From contig OX578140.1 in NCBI GenBank assembly GCA_951213105.1, positions 123,497,649-123,561,648 on the forward strand: a stretch of 64,000 nt of DNA. Reading direction: 5' to 3'. Within the stretch, counting starts at the first letter, position 1. Each line of letters opens with the position of its first letter. Under the pieces are notes generated by a model. The model did not search any database, was not told the origin of the DNA, and saw only the letters and a program-made list of their open reading frames with translations. This document shows positions 26,224 to 38,257 of this stretch, piece after piece. Source of the DNA: Amaurobius ferox (taxonomy: Eukaryota; Arthropoda; Arachnida; Araneae; Amaurobiidae). The translations under genes and the position numbers were made by a program.

Positions 26224-26895
26224 CCCTTTAAGCATTGTTGACGAGTTCAACTCATCATGTATGGCACTACCGCTAAGCGGGTTTGACGAGGTAGACTCAT
26301 CATGCACTTTTAAAGCTGAGACTCTGTGTTTGATGGAAATAATACGTCATATGATTTTTTTATGTGATATTAACTGTGTTTACAATCTTTTACACTAGAT
26401 GACAGTAGTAGTCCTACAAACTAAATTTTGTCAGAGACAGTATTTCGTAAATGTGTGCAAAATAAACACAGTTTTGTTGGGATTTCACATTCAAAGCAAT
26501 GGCTCCTCAAATGCTTTCAATCTTATTTCAGCAAAGCGTAAGTTATCTCACACCCTGCAAAAAAAGAGCCAACTGGGCGATGTGTTGTATGCTATGCATC
26601 CAATAAAACTGGCAAGAAGCTTGGGAAAGAAACCAGGACATGGTGTCTAGACTGTGAAGTTGCTCTTTGTTATATTCCATGTTTTAAAATTTATCACACC
26701 AAGAGGAACAATTAAAAATTGGAATTGTATGTTTTTTATTTACTTATCTGTTATTATACATGTTTATTTACTTAATACTTATTTCAGCAAAACACCTTCT
26801 CATTCAATGCGCAATCAATAGGAAAAAGGGTATGGGAGAAAAAAAACTACCCACTGCAGTGTGCGCGAAGGGGAATAAATGACACGCTTAAAGGG
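26224..26895 (+). mobile_element. piggyBac-family relic with TTAA target
   Basis: The element is bounded by TTAA at 26220-26223 and 26896-26899. Its ends are CCCTTTAAGCATTG and, inverted, CCCTTTAAGCGTGTC, the CCCTTT start being typical of piggyBac. Inside is the 3' end of a transposase gene. It is 672 bp and cannot be autonomous. Confidence 0.88.
26579..26715 (+). pseudogene. piggyBac transposase C-terminal zinc-finger end
   Basis: RCVVCYASNKTGKK is followed, after a frameshift near 26620, by WCLDCEVALCYIPCFKIYH and a stop. The C-x2-C, C-x2-C, C-x4-C plus H pattern is the cysteine-rich domain at the end of piggyBac transposases, which binds the element's terminal repeats. The catalytic Asp domain is absent from the element. 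Confidence 0.8.
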
Positions 26896-27877
26896 TTAAG
26901 CAAAAAAAAAAAAAAACTATACAGAAAAAAGATTGTACTTTAACGAAATTTAAAAAGAACTATACACTGCACGTAGCAATGGCTGTTTGTAGAACAAGTG
27001 GTCCGTGACCTTCGTCAGCTGCGTGGACGTAATATGAAAATCATAAAATTTAATACACTCATGAAATTAAACTTTAAATTACCTGCTAAAACAAAGCAGA
27101 AGCCATCTTTAAATCAAAATAAAGAAACAGTACCTGGTTTAATGAAATCCAAAGCATTTCAAAGAATAATGTAAATCTCCAGATTGCACAAACTACTGTT
27201 TCTACATTATTTTATCCATTAGCATGTGCTATCTTTCGTTTTTGTATGATATTCATGTTTTTTATGTGTTTTTACACATTAAGCCATAACACAACTAAAA
27301 TAGAATCATCAAAGATAACCGAAAGCTAGAAGGGGTTACCAGAAAAATGTGAGTCCGGGATGCCTCTTCGAGCCAAGGGATTATTACCACAGGTTTACTA
27401 CATTTGGCAATTTATCGCTACATAAAATATCGTAAAAAAAAAATCCGAATCCTTTATATTAAAGCTATACCAAAATCATTGCATTATGTAGGAATTGTCT
27501 TGTGTTGCCTATGAGATTTTCTTTTTATTTTGATCCTGATAAGATTATGTGGACTGCAGTTCTATTTCAATGTTAAAGAGTTTCTAAAAAATTTGTTAAA
27601 AAATTCAGTAAAAGCTGAAAGATTGTGAATCCTTATTGTTGAGTCATTTCTTTCACCAAACACTCATTAAATTTGTACAACTGTTATCTAACGCACATAT
27701 TTTCCTAGTGTCAGTTTTTGAATAATTGTTTTAATCCTTTTGTTTAACTTGATCTGGTGTTTGTTTGTCAGTGTGATTCAAATTTTTGAGGCCTTAATTA
27801 ATCAAGTTTCATTAATCGCAATAACATGAAATTTTGTATGTTGTTTTTTGTGGTTAATGTTAATTTTTTTTATTTTA

Positions 27878-28385
27878 AACCTTGATGGGTCAGCTTGTCC
27901 TGGGACTGCCATAGGAATATACTACTAGTTTTTGGAGAATAACTTGAGAACAAGAGCAGCTAGAAAGTCCAAATTCAGAATGTCATTGTCTTTTGCAGTA
28001 TAATTATTTGGATTTTGAACCTTATTGAACTAACCTGTTCTGAGCCTGCTATAGGAATGTATTGGTTTTTAAAGAATAACTCAGAAACTGGAGCTATTGG
28101 AAAGTCCAAATTTAGTATGCCATTGTCTTTTGTAGTATATTTTAATTCTTTGGATCTTGAACCTTATTGAGCTATCTCATTCTGGACCCGAATGTACTTG
28201 TTTTTGGAGAATAACTTATGAACCAGAGAAGCTAATAAGTCTAAATTTAGTAGGTTATTATTTGTGGTATATTTTAATTCTTTGGATTTTGAACCATAGA
28301 AGTTATTGGACCTGCTATAGGAATGCACTCGGGGAATAACTTGAGAACTGGAGCAACAAGAATGTCCAAATTTAGTATGTTGTTG
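27878..28385. repeat. ~140-bp minisatellite, four units
   Basis: Four imperfect units start at about 27878, 28015, 28156 and 28290. Each has GAACCTTATTGA or close to it, CTATAGGAAT, GGAGAATAACTTGAGAA and AAGTCCAAATTTAGTATG. Differences of 10-20% suggest an older array. Confidence 0.75.
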
Positions 28386-28405
28386 TTCTTCATCCATTTA
28401 AGTTG

Positions 28406-28535
28406 CATACATTTTACTAAATACATTTATAATACATTTTAATAAATACATTTTTCATACATTTTATTAAATACATTTTATACATACATAAGTTATTATA
28501 CATACATAAGTTATATTACATACATAAGTTATATA
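28406..28535. repeat. Short ATACATT/ATACATAAGTTA tandem repeats
   Basis: Two simple blocks stand side by side: ATTTTATTAAATACATTT-type units, then CATACATAAGTTATATTA-type units. Confidence 0.7.
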
Positions 28536-30273
28536 CAAATAATAAAAAAAAGTTTACTTTAAAACACTGTATTTTACCTTTACTTGTTATTTATCTATTT
28601 TTTAAATTCTTCCCCTCGGTAATATTTTTACTAAGTGTGGCATCATTTATTATTTACAGGTTTTCATTACCAGGAATACTTTCTTTTTGATCACTGTGTA
28701 TAATGTTTGAATTATACTGTTTATTTTAATTTTTAACTCTTATCGAGATTGGTGTACCAAAATCATATGGGATTTCTAACATTTTTTTTAATAAAAAATA
28801 TTAATCATTTTCCATGTAATTTAAATTTTTTTACCATATTCAAATGTTTAAATATATTATAATCTCGCATTAAAAATTAAATTCTTTTAAAATGTTAATA
28901 TTTTAAATTGAGTGCATCTTTATTTTGAACATATTATTATTAAGTATATGTTCTTCTATACCAGAACTTAATACATCTTAAACATGTTATGATCATGTTG
29001 CAATTTGTTAAGTCCATTTTGACCAGAGGTCATTCTCATCAAGAGAGTAGATAAATCTTACCTCTTTTTTAGCACTAGCTTTAGCAAGAAGAGATGAAAT
29101 AAAGGACTTCATTGCAAAAACTTTGATAAAGCATGACTATATGTTTTTTATTTGTAATTTAAAGAAATCTGAATTAAATAAAAGTGATTAATGTTTTATT
29201 AAAATTTTTAAAATATTTTAACCTCCAGTTTAGATTTCAATTTCAAGAAAGTTTATTAGTATATAAACTTTTGTCTTGAATTGAAAAAAAAAAATTAGAC
29301 GAACCCTATTAGTTTCTAGGAGCCACTCCAAAAATTTAGAAGCTGACCTTATATCTACAACAAAATACTTCATTAATAACAGCTTAAACGTATTATTAAC
29401 TGGTTTTATAGGCAAAAATGAGCTTTCTTTGTCAGGATAAAGAGACAAAGCAATGATACCAGCAAAAGACAAGAAACTGCCAATAAATTGTTGCATTGTG
29501 TAATCTAGGAAGGAAATTGTTACCAAATGAGAACTTGAAAATAAAATGAAAAGTTAACCTTAAGAAGAAGGGAATTAAACTAGAGTTCATGTGTATTGGT
29601 GAAATAACACAATACAATTCTTACTTTAATACTATTTATTATATACTAACTTTTTTTTTTTGTCATTTTTATATTTTGACAATGTGATTTTCTATTTTGT
29701 TAATTTCTAGATAACAAAATGGAATATATGAGATACCAAAAACTATCTAGACACCATTTGTATCATTCATCAAAATTTATATTTTAAATAATTTTTAAAT
29801 ATAATTATATAGTTAAAAAATATAATTTGTTTCCATAGCTAAACCCTGGACTAATAAATTCTTCAATTTAACATCATTTTACAAATCCTGAAGAAAGTTC
29901 TAGTAGGATGTAATTTACTTAGATTTAATGAATAAAGTTAGCAAAACTTTTCAAGTCATTTAATACTAGTCATGTAATTTTATGTTCTTGAAATGGTAGG
30001 AGAAAGGTACTTTTTCCACCATCTGTGGTTTTTTAATATTGTTTTTGCTATTTTTTCAACATTGGAAGACATTTGCCCCCTGGATCTGAGTCATGTCTAA
30101 TGTATCCCTCTTTACTGAAATGAAAAAGAAAATCATAGAATGCTATGTTTACAATTAACATTGTTCTATCTTTTATGTTGTAGTTTTTTTAATGCATTTT
30201 ACTCCAGTGTATCATATCTATTCTCGATTTTATTAAAAATATTTAATTTGTAAAATGTATTTTTTATTTTAAG

Positions 30274-30544
30274 GTTAGTAGTCCTGAAGCAAGTGATAAT
30301 GAAGATGACCATATGGACACCAGTTCAAATAAAAATGCTGAGCCTGCAAGTGAAGAAATGGAAAAAGATGATGAACACGAAAGTAGTGATCGGGAAGATA
30401 AAGAGGAAAATGAAGCTGAGGAGTCTGGAGCAGAAGAGAGTATTCCTGAAATAAATATTGAAAGTGCTGATGAGGACGAAAAGTCAGAAAAGCAGCAAGA
30501 TTCAGATAATGAATCTCAAGCTGCAAATAGTGATGAGGAAAAAG
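30274..30544 (+). CDS. Host gene exon B: acidic Ser/Glu-rich segment
   Basis: This internal exon of 271 bp enters in phase 0 and leaves in phase 1. The acceptor is a T-rich tract ending in AAG at 30271-30273. The donor is AAAAG|GTATTT. It encodes about 90 residues, almost all Ser, Glu, Asp, Asn and Lys (VSSPEASDNEDD, then EEMEKDDEHESSDRED, then SADEDEKSEKQQDSDNES), with many casein-kinase-2-type S-x-x-E/D sites. If the donor is ignored the frame closes within three codons. The leftover G joins AC of the next exon to give Asp, which keeps the acidic run going. This kind of acidic N-terminus is known in LEO1 and IWS1. The piece ESIPEINIES recalls a LEO1 motif only weakly, so no symbol is given. 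Confidence 0.85.
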
Positions 30545-30574
30545 GTATTTAAAATTTTTACTGTATGCTGTATG

Positions 30575-31675
30575 CATAGCTGCCAACTCTCCCAGTTTTA
30601 TCGGGAGACTCCCGGTTTTTCGCTATATCTCCCGGTCTCCCGGGTAAGTCGCTGAATCTCCCGGTTTTCATTCAGCTGACTTTATTTTCCCTCCTAGGTA
30701 GAAATCACGCGAATGCAAATTGTGATTTTCTGTTGTTTTCCGCTGTGTAGTTTTATGCTACCGCTGTGTAAGAGTGGATCGCAATTGACATTTGTATTTT
30801 TGTATTTGTATCTACAGGTTACAAAAGTAAAAAATCGGAAATAGATCATGAATATTCTGAAAATATCACGAAATGAGAAACGAAGTCACAAATTTTGAAA
30901 TCGAAGTTTTTTTCCCGTTCTTTCGTCTAAAAATCTGTTTCCCAGCTATCACGTAATCGGCGCTGGCAAATTCGGATTATTCCCACAGCGTCACAAGAGA
31001 GATGACGAATGATTATCTAATTAATGTGGGAAAAACGCATTTGTATTGACTAAAATTTAATTAAATTATTTTGTTTTATATACAAAACTATTGTTCAAAA
31101 GTATTATTAATGAAATTAAAGTCTTTTTTGCAGCAGTATTGCTTAAAACCGCATTTGTGCGCGATCTTCTTATACTTCGTTTTATTATGAAACTATTTTT
31201 CCACTTTTACAATCTGTCAGCATCGTCGAAATTTTTTATAATTATTTCATATTTTATACAGAAAAACTATTGTTCAAACGTAATATTAATGAAATGAAAG
31301 GCTATTTTGCAGCAGTATCACGGAAAACGGCATTTGTGCGCGATCCTCTATATATTTTGTTTAATTGTAAAAAATAATTTCCACTTTTGCAATCTGTCAG
31401 CATCGTCAAATTTTTTTATAATTATTTCGTATTTTATACAGAAAAACTATTGTTTAAACGTATTATTAATGAAATGAAAGGCTATTTTGCAGCAGTATCG
31501 CGAAAAACGGCATTTGTGTGCGATCCTCCTTATATTTTGTTTAATTGTGAAAACAATTTCCACTTTTGCAATCTGTCTGCATCGTCTAAAATTGGGCTGA
31601 TCAAAATCTCACGGTTTTTTCATATTTTCGCACAAAAATCTCCTGGTTTTTCATATTTGGAGGTCGGCAGCTATG
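30575..31675. mobile_element. hAT-like element with internal 180-bp tandem repeats
   Basis: The ends read CATAGCTGCCAACTCTCC and, inverted, CATAGCTGCCGACCTCC. The six bases TGTATG directly flank both ends. The subterminal parts repeat the motif CTCCCGGTTTTTC. There is no transposase. The left edge is only 30 bp downstream of the exon B donor. The class is inferred from the TIR style; an exact 8-bp duplication is not seen. Confidence 0.65.
31082..31590. repeat. Three ~180-bp tandem units inside the hAT-like element
   Basis: Unit starts are near 31082, 31258 and 31438 (periods 176 and 180). Each carries ACTATTGTTCAAA or ACTATTGTTTAAA, TTTTGCAGCAGTAT, GCATTTGTGYGCGATC and CACTTTTRCAATCTGTC. Units 2 and 3 are closest to each other. 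Confidence 0.85.
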
Positions 31676-32694
31676 TGTATGTGTTTTGCTTAATATTGGA
31701 TGCTTTAGTCTGATACTTTTAAACAGATTCGTCTATTTTTTGTAATGAATCTCTTACATATAACTAGGGTTGGCTAAAAAAGAAGAAGAAAAGACTGGCT
31801 ATGTTAATTGGAATTTAAAAAAGTTAAAATCCTGCCTTTTATGGGGGCAATTTTTATTTATTTGGAGCTGTTTACGTATTATCTGTACAGTAATTAATTA
31901 ATTTTGTAAACAGAATGGGGGAGGGGTGGTGGCCCTGGATTTTTGATTACTTTCATCAACCTATTCACCAAATGATACTTTCTTTCACCAAATTGAGTTT
32001 TTATTCATGAAATTTTATTTTGATTTTCTATTTGAAAAATTTGATTCGATTTATAAATTCTCAAATTCCAACGATCACTGTTTTGGAAAATCAAATAGTA
32101 TAGTTGTATACATTGCGATTAGTATACAGGTAGAGATGTAGGTTTCACAGATAATTTTGAAATTATTCTCTATATTACATTTCAGCTGGAATAATATGTT
32201 CAGTGACTTTTAAAAGTATTTATTCTTATATTACAGCTATTGTCAAATATATATTATATAACAAGGCTAAAAAATGTATAAATCTAGAAATATATAAAAA
32301 ATTCTATTCATGAAATTTTTTTATATCTGTATACTGCAGTTAGCAGCTACAATTTATTATTTTCCTTAAATACACTTGCTTTTGAAAACTTATAAAAGAT
32401 TCTATTTCTTCTATAATAATGTTTATTTATCTTCAAAATTCCAATTTTAAAGCATTGCACAAAAGGAATGAATAGGCATACAAAAAGCATGAGAAATAAT
32501 TTAAAATTGCTAAACCTTATCAGAATCATAAATAATTTACTGTTTATTATAGGTATAAAAAGTAGATTATAAAATATATTCTAAAAATGAAAATAAAAAC
32601 TGATTATAATTAAAAAATACATTAAATATTATATTGCATGTCTTTCAATACCTACTGTATGATATCTACTAACTACAGGCGAGCACTGTAGGTG

Positions 32695-32888
32695 TAATCT
32701 AAGTGGACTGTATTAATTCAAAGCTGGAAACTTAACAACTTTATTTACATAATTTTACAGAGTGACGGAAGGCCCGTCTTATATACCAATGCTTTACAAT
32801 TTAAGCCTTTTATTCAGTCTCTGGCACATGCACAGTGAATACATCTAGTCGCTAAGCCCTTTAGCAATGTGTGGGTTATGTAACACTC
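32695..32888 (-). mobile_element. LTR fragment with polypurine tract (likely 3' LTR)
   Basis: On the minus strand a purine run GGCGGGAG is followed at once by TGTTACATAACCC. Then come a TATA box (TATATAAGACGG), the polyadenylation signal AATAAA, and an end near TTACACCTACA. That order is a polypurine tract plus an LTR with U3 and R signals. No second LTR or coding part is recognised nearby, so it is a remnant of about 195 bp. Confidence 0.6.
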
Positions 32889-33238
32889 CCGCCGATTGAA
32901 ATTACATAATTTCAATATAATGCACTCAATAATTATGATCAATTAATAAGTATGGTTATAAACATGAAGTTATTCACAGTTAAATATATGCCCAGTAGCA
33001 GAAACTTTTCTGCCAGTCTGAAACACTGATTTGGGTATTTGAAAATAATCTGTAGCATAATTTAATATTTTTTAAGTTTGCATAAAATACACAGGCACCT
33101 TATGCATCATTTTGTCAAAAATGTCTCAGTTTTACATAAAGATAGAAATTTAACAAAATATAATAAATATTGAAACTAAAATATTTAATATTATTGTATC
33201 TTATTTTTTTTAAATTTCATATTATTTTAAGTAAATAA

Positions 33239-33691
33239 TCATATATTGTTTTCACTAAAATTAAACATTTCAAAATAATCAAGGCTGTTATGGTTAAATA
33301 CACAAACACAGGTATAATAATTATGTACATGTACAATAATTATCACTAATATTTGCTGAAGTGTAGAATTGTCTTCGTTTGCCATTCCACCTTCAGAGAT
33401 ATCGGATAATTTCCGTTTTCTTGAAGACGAAGGGGATTCATTATTAGTACCGATTTCTTCACTAGTTTTCTGTTCACTATTTGCTACTATGCCACTTGCT
33501 CTTTCCTTTGAGTTTAATTCATTTCTTTTATTTTCCATTATTTTAAATAAATTTAAAACTTTAACATTTGAAATGGATTTATACTGCAACTTTTTATCAG
33601 TAAGAAATCTCAAAAAATGCATTTTCAGATTTTTGAAAAGAATTTTTTCATTACACACCAAACAAGAAACTTTTTCCAGCTGCCCCGTCAT
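33239..33691 (-). CDS. Unrecognised 150-codon ORF with C-x2-C finger and NLS-like patch
   Basis: This intact minus-strand ORF starts MTGQLEKVSCLVCNEKI with a C-x2-C and a later KMH, which could be half of a zinc finger. The middle is Asn/Glu/Lys-rich, and a basic patch SRKRKLSDI looks like a nuclear localisation signal. From about residue 115 the text turns hydrophobic and CV-rich, as if an exon or element ended near STLQQI. It may be the first exon of a small antisense gene, an N-terminal BED-like piece of a hAT transposase, or chance. No promoter or splice donor can be shown. Confidence 0.35.
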   Translation of the reverse strand: MTGQLEKVSCLVCNEKILFKNLKMHFLRFLTDKKLQYKSISNVKVLNLFKIMENKRNELNSKERASGIVANSEQKTSEEIGTNNESPSSSRKRKLSDISEGGMANEDNSTLQQILVIIIVHVHNYYTCVCVFNHNSLDYFEMFNFSENNI

Positions 33692-34433
33692 TTTGATGCA
33701 ACAATGAAAATGCTAATTTTATTCGACTAGAAACATGCTTACTTCGGTTGATGACCGGTAGAGATGAGGGATAATAAAATGGAATTCTCCCTGTACCATC
33801 GGAATTGCCCACTTTGCAACAGGTGTTCATGGTCTTTAGGGGGAGGTGGGGGTGGTAAGAGAAAGGTGTATAAGTGGATGAAAAGTCAGAAGAAGGGTCA
33901 GAGAAAAAGGTTGCTCAGAAAGGCTTTTATTTTCTTTCTGTTTTTGGCAAATTGGATTTGAAGATCATTTTTTTTATCAGTTTTTAACACTTTACAACAA
34001 AGTTGAAAAGTGTTTATGACTTTGTTCATTCTGTCTGTCTGTCCGTTAGCACGATAACTGCCGTAAAAATAACTTGATCAAAATGAAATTTTAGTATGTT
34101 GTTCAGACGGTCTGTAGGACCTATGGGAATATAAATGAATAAGATCACCCAATTAGTTTTGGATTGAACACGGGTTGAAAAAATGAAATACATTGAGCCT
34201 TATGGGACCTAATTTTTCAAACATTTTTTAAGCGGATTTAAAATTCACAAATTGCTTCGAAAATTTTAGGTAATATTCAAATTGTTCCATAAAATATATA
34301 AAAAAAAAATCAGCGAAATATATTCAGTAGTTCTTTAAATAAAAATTAAAATAATAATTACACCTCTTATATGAAACGATCACGTGACCATGATATGAAA
34401 CGATCACATGACCCACTTCAAAATGATATATGG

Positions 34434-34999
34434 CAGTGGTTCCCAAACTTTCCGGTCCGCGGACCCCCTCAGAGAAAAAAAAAATTCGCGGACCCCTTAA
34501 AACCATATTGCAAGGGCGTGTGTCTATTGGATATGTACAACAAGCATAATTAAGTGTAAACAGTGAGGGAGAGGCGGGAGATGTTCGCTACGCCCCCCCC
34601 CCCTCTATTCAAAGCTGACATCATCCGGTCTCTAGTAGTATTAATGCTCGAAGTTACAAGTGCTTTGACGTCTGAGCTACATCAGAGTATCGTCACCGTT
34701 AATCATCGCATTGTGCCAAAACGAAACCTACTCCCAAACAATTTAATTCTGTTTGAAGATATAACCTATGAGTTTGAAATTAATTTCATGAATGTATTTA
34801 ATTCAAAGTTATTTAGAAAAAAAGTTCATTATTATTTTATTTAAAAAAATAAAATAAAAAAAAGAGTGGAGAAAAATAATGAATTTCATTTTTTTAAAGC
34901 TAACTATTTATTAGTTAAATATTGCGTGTTGTTCGCGGACCCCCTAAAATCTCGTCGCGGACCCCCAGGGGTCCGGGGACCCCAGTTTGGGAAACACTG
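34434..34999. mobile_element. hAT MITE with 8-bp TSD
   Basis: The ends are CAGTGGTTCCCAAACTTTCC and, inverted, CAGTGTTTCCCAAACTGGGG. Exact 8-bp duplications ATATATGG lie at 34426-34433 and 35000-35007. Subterminal CGCGGACCCCCT blocks are inverted between the ends. The CAGTGGTTCCCAAACT end is classic for non-autonomous hAT elements. No transposase is present. Confidence 0.92.
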
Positions 35000-35552
35000 A
35001 TATATGGCATCCATCTTGTTTCAAAATCGTGATTTTTTTTAAGTTCTTTTTAATTCATATTGAGTGTTGTATCGGTCCTAAAACTACTTTATTTTTGCTT
35101 AAATTCTGTGCATCTACATACTTAAACAACGCAAATACAATATATTTGAGTTTAAATGATTATCCAAATTTGATTATTTCTAAAACGAAGCCTATTTTTC
35201 ACTTATGTAAAATGTAAACAGCAAAATATGTAGAATGAGTTGTATTAAGATTGCTGTAATTCTTTAAAACAAAATAATTTAGTCCATGGAGTCTGCATGG
35301 CTGATATGAATGAAATATTAATTGATTTTATGAAGAGAAGGACGATTTTTTTCAATGAAGTTTTAAGCATAGAGTTTTATTAATTATAGCTTCATGGTCT
35401 TAATTTTTAAATAAAAGAAATTATTATAGTATTGTGATGAATGAAATAAATGGGAGAAAGTTATGAATGAAATCTTGTTTTTATAGAGAGATCCAGGCGT
35501 GTTATTTTTTCTAAGACGTCATTTGAATTAATTTCAGTTGTTTTCGATGAAG

Positions 35553-36990
35553 TTTTCAAATATAATAAATTATCGTAGTATTATGATAGTTTTACAAATA
35601 TTACCTTGGAATGTATCACATTTTAGAGATATTTAAACCAGGCAATTTATATTTCAATGCCGTTATTTGAATGAAGTTAATTTTTTTCGATGAAGGTTTG
35701 AGTTTTCAACTATAATAAATTAATGTAGTATTGTGATAAGTTTTAAAATATTACCAAGGAATGTATTGAATTTTAGACATGTTTAAATAAAATTGCATTG
35801 AAGTTGTAAAGTGTTTCATAATCAATGCTTTAAGCATGATTGATCTTTCTTGTTACTATCTGTATATGCACCCTTGGCTGTTAGGATTTGATTATTTTGT
35901 TTGTCCAGGATCGAATTTTGACTTGTGACATCTTAGGTTTTATGGTTTTATTAGCCTGAAAGGCCAGTATTTTACAATGGCACTCGAACAGAGTTAAAAG
36001 AACTTTGCAAGCTACTTTATGACATGCATATTTTTACTTTGTTTTCTGAGTTCAACATTTATGTACATCTTTTCGAGGATGCATTAAATTCAGGAAACTT
36101 ACATGTGTATTTTTAAAGATGTATAAAGAAGTTCACAGACTGAAAATGTACGTGCTGGTAGATTTTAGTTTGCACAAGAAAGGAAAATCATCAAATTTCC
36201 AAAAATTTCTGTGTAATTTTTCAATTTAGTTATTTCTTTCTGCAAATAAATCATCGTAAAGAGGAAAATTTGAATATGGAAAAAAAAGCTTCTGAAAGGA
36301 AAGAGCTGAAATTCTGCATAGTCATATAAAAAGTTTTTCTAAATTAATTTCTATCAAAATATATAAAGATTGCTATTCATATTATTTCTAATACCAATTT
36401 CATAATTCATTCTACATGCTAAAAGGTATTTAAAGAAAAGAAAAATTACGTAGATTTTATTTGGGTCGTTTAATAATAGCGTAATAAAAAATCACAGCAC
36501 GGTAAGATGATTATTTCGGAATATTTGAGTAAAAGTCTGAGAAACTAATTTAAAATTAGGAACTTTACATACTCATACTCATAATCACAAACTTTACATA
36601 CTCATAATTCAGAAGCGATTGGACCAAATGACTCGAATACTTGAATTCAAAGTTATATTTTGAATTAAGATTCGAAACCTGGAGTCAAAATTGGGTGTTT
36701 CCATAGGAAATTATGAAGTTGGTAAACAGAGAATGCTATTCTCTGTTGAATCCTGTTTTTGAATTTGCTCTACTATGAAAGATGCACGAATAACAAGGAG
36801 CGAATCGTTGTTTTTTCGCAGCTGTTTAAGTTTTCAAATATAATAAATTAATGTAGTATTGTGATAAGTTTAAAAATATTACCGAGGAATGTATTGCATT
36901 TTCGACTTTTTAAAATAAAATTGCATTGAAGTTGGAAAGTGTTTCATAATCAATGCTTTAAGCATGATTGATCTTTCTTGTTTTATAAAA
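35553..36990. repeat. ~150-bp repeat, two tandem copies and one displaced
   Basis: Copies lie near 35553-35700, 35703-35850 and 36832-36990. Each has TTTTCAAATATAATAAATTA or near, GTAGTATTGTGATAAGTTT, AATATTACC and GGAATGTATTGAATTTT. The last two also share TGCTTTAAGCATGATTGATC. About 980 bp of unrelated DNA separates the second from the third, perhaps an insertion. Confidence 0.7.
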
Positions 36991-37149
36991 TAATCTGCAG
37001 TCTGCAAGCTGCTAAAAAATCTGCGACATCCGTCTCCTGTCTCACAATTTCTGCTCTGGATATACAAGTTAGAATGATCATCAGCAGTAATATGACACAA
37101 ATTGATAATACATGTTACACTACAATTTATATGAATATTCAATAAACAA

Positions 37150-37610
37150 TCATTCAACAGGAATAATACAGTTATTTCTTATACTTCTTTTAAAAACTTT
37201 GCCATTGCCATTTGGCAGGCACAAATTTACTATTCTGACTCTTCTGTCTCCACCATGTAAAACCTCAGTAATTCTACTTGTCATCCATTTTGTGCACGGT
37301 AGATTCTCCGTAATTAACATGAGCGTACCAACTTTTACATTGTCTTTACTAAACTTCTATTTATTACGCTCTTATAAATTATTTAGGTAATCATGTTTCC
37401 ACAACTTCCAAATTCTTTGCTTAAATTTAGTTACGCTTTGCCATTTTTTATATTTTTTAGTGATATTTAGTGAGAAATTTTTTATATCTTTTAGTGATCT
37501 CAACTTAGGTCCCTTTCCTTTATAATAGTAATAAACAACTTTTCTTGTTCCAGTCATTCTCGGAATGACTTTTCTGATCCAAGTAGTATCTGGATCGGGA
37601 ATTTGATGAT
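37150..37610 (-). pseudogene. BEL/Pao-like pol C-terminus relic with MBD-like segment
   Basis: On the minus strand the reading WQSVTKFKQRIWKLWKHDYL, two stops, then DNVKVGTLMLI, LPCTKW, RITEVLHGGDRRVRIVNL and NNCIIPVE plus stop follows the DUF5641 domain at the end of BEL/Pao polyproteins. Directly upstream in the same frame (37474-37581) is WIRKVIPR, then VVYYYYKGKGPKLRSLKDIK. It follows the methyl-CpG-binding-domain layout W-x-R-x-V, then K-x-x-YY, G-x-x-LRS and a following acidic helix. The segment is open but bounded by stops. The MBD call is by motif only. Confidence 0.6.
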
Positions 37611-38042
37611 CATCACCAGAGGACCCTGTTTCCTCATTACTTTAAATAATGTCTTGATCTTCCTCTGACGAATCGTCTTTTTCCCTCTCCACATACTTCT
37701 TGTCAGACGAGTCTGGATAGGTGGGTTCGTGAGATGAAAAAGTAAAATTTTAGGATTCTGATTTACATTGGGTCCCAGACTGCCTTCCTATGCGTTGCAC
37801 TCTTCATTAAATCTAACATTTTCAGTTTCCACTATTTTCCCCTCATTCGAGAGCCATATCCTATACGCGGAAGGCCAGAAAGTATACTAAGCCAGAAAGC
37901 CTTCTTTCAAATCAGACGCCAAACTTCGTTTTATTGCCAGCGTGATACACGAAAGAGCGCTCTCTCTCTCTCAAGGTTACTATAGCAGCCACATCAAGAG
38001 AAAGGACGAAAGGGCACTCACAATTTGGTTTATCTTTTTATA

Positions 38043-38257
38043 GGATATATAACTTACAATTTAGCAATAGAGACACGATTTAAATGGAGGGTCTCTTAGA
38101 TTGGAATTAAATTAATTCAATATTGATTATATATATATAGATTAAAGAAGCCGATATATAACTTACAATTAAGCAATATGGGCTTATCGCTGATATATAA
38201 CTTACAATTAAGCAATATGGGCTTATCGCCGATATATGACTTACAATTAAGCAATAT
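38043..38257. repeat. ~45-bp minisatellite
   Basis: Units carry GATATATAACTTACAATTAA and GCAATATGGGCTTATCGC. Two and a half tandem copies lie at 38150-38257, and a related single unit at about 38043. Confidence 0.75.

Larger units (their letters stand above)
25990..26965. repeat. ~45-bp minisatellite interrupted by a piggyBac element
   Basis: Units with GATACTTAGAAAAAA, TTGTACTTTAACGAAATTT and AAAAGAACRATA recur from about 25990 to 26219 and resume at 26900-26965. The 672-bp piggyBac relic is inserted at a TTAA inside one unit. Confidence 0.7.
24071..30273 (+). other. Intron of host gene (exon A to exon B)
   Basis: The 6.2-kb phase-0 intron runs from GTGCGT at 24071 to a T-rich AG acceptor at 30273. 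It contains a long-TIR mariner-like MITE, a piggyBac relic and several minisatellites, listed separately. The stretches 27000-27870 and 28540-30270 are AT-rich with nothing I can support as a gene or RNA. Confidence 0.8.
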
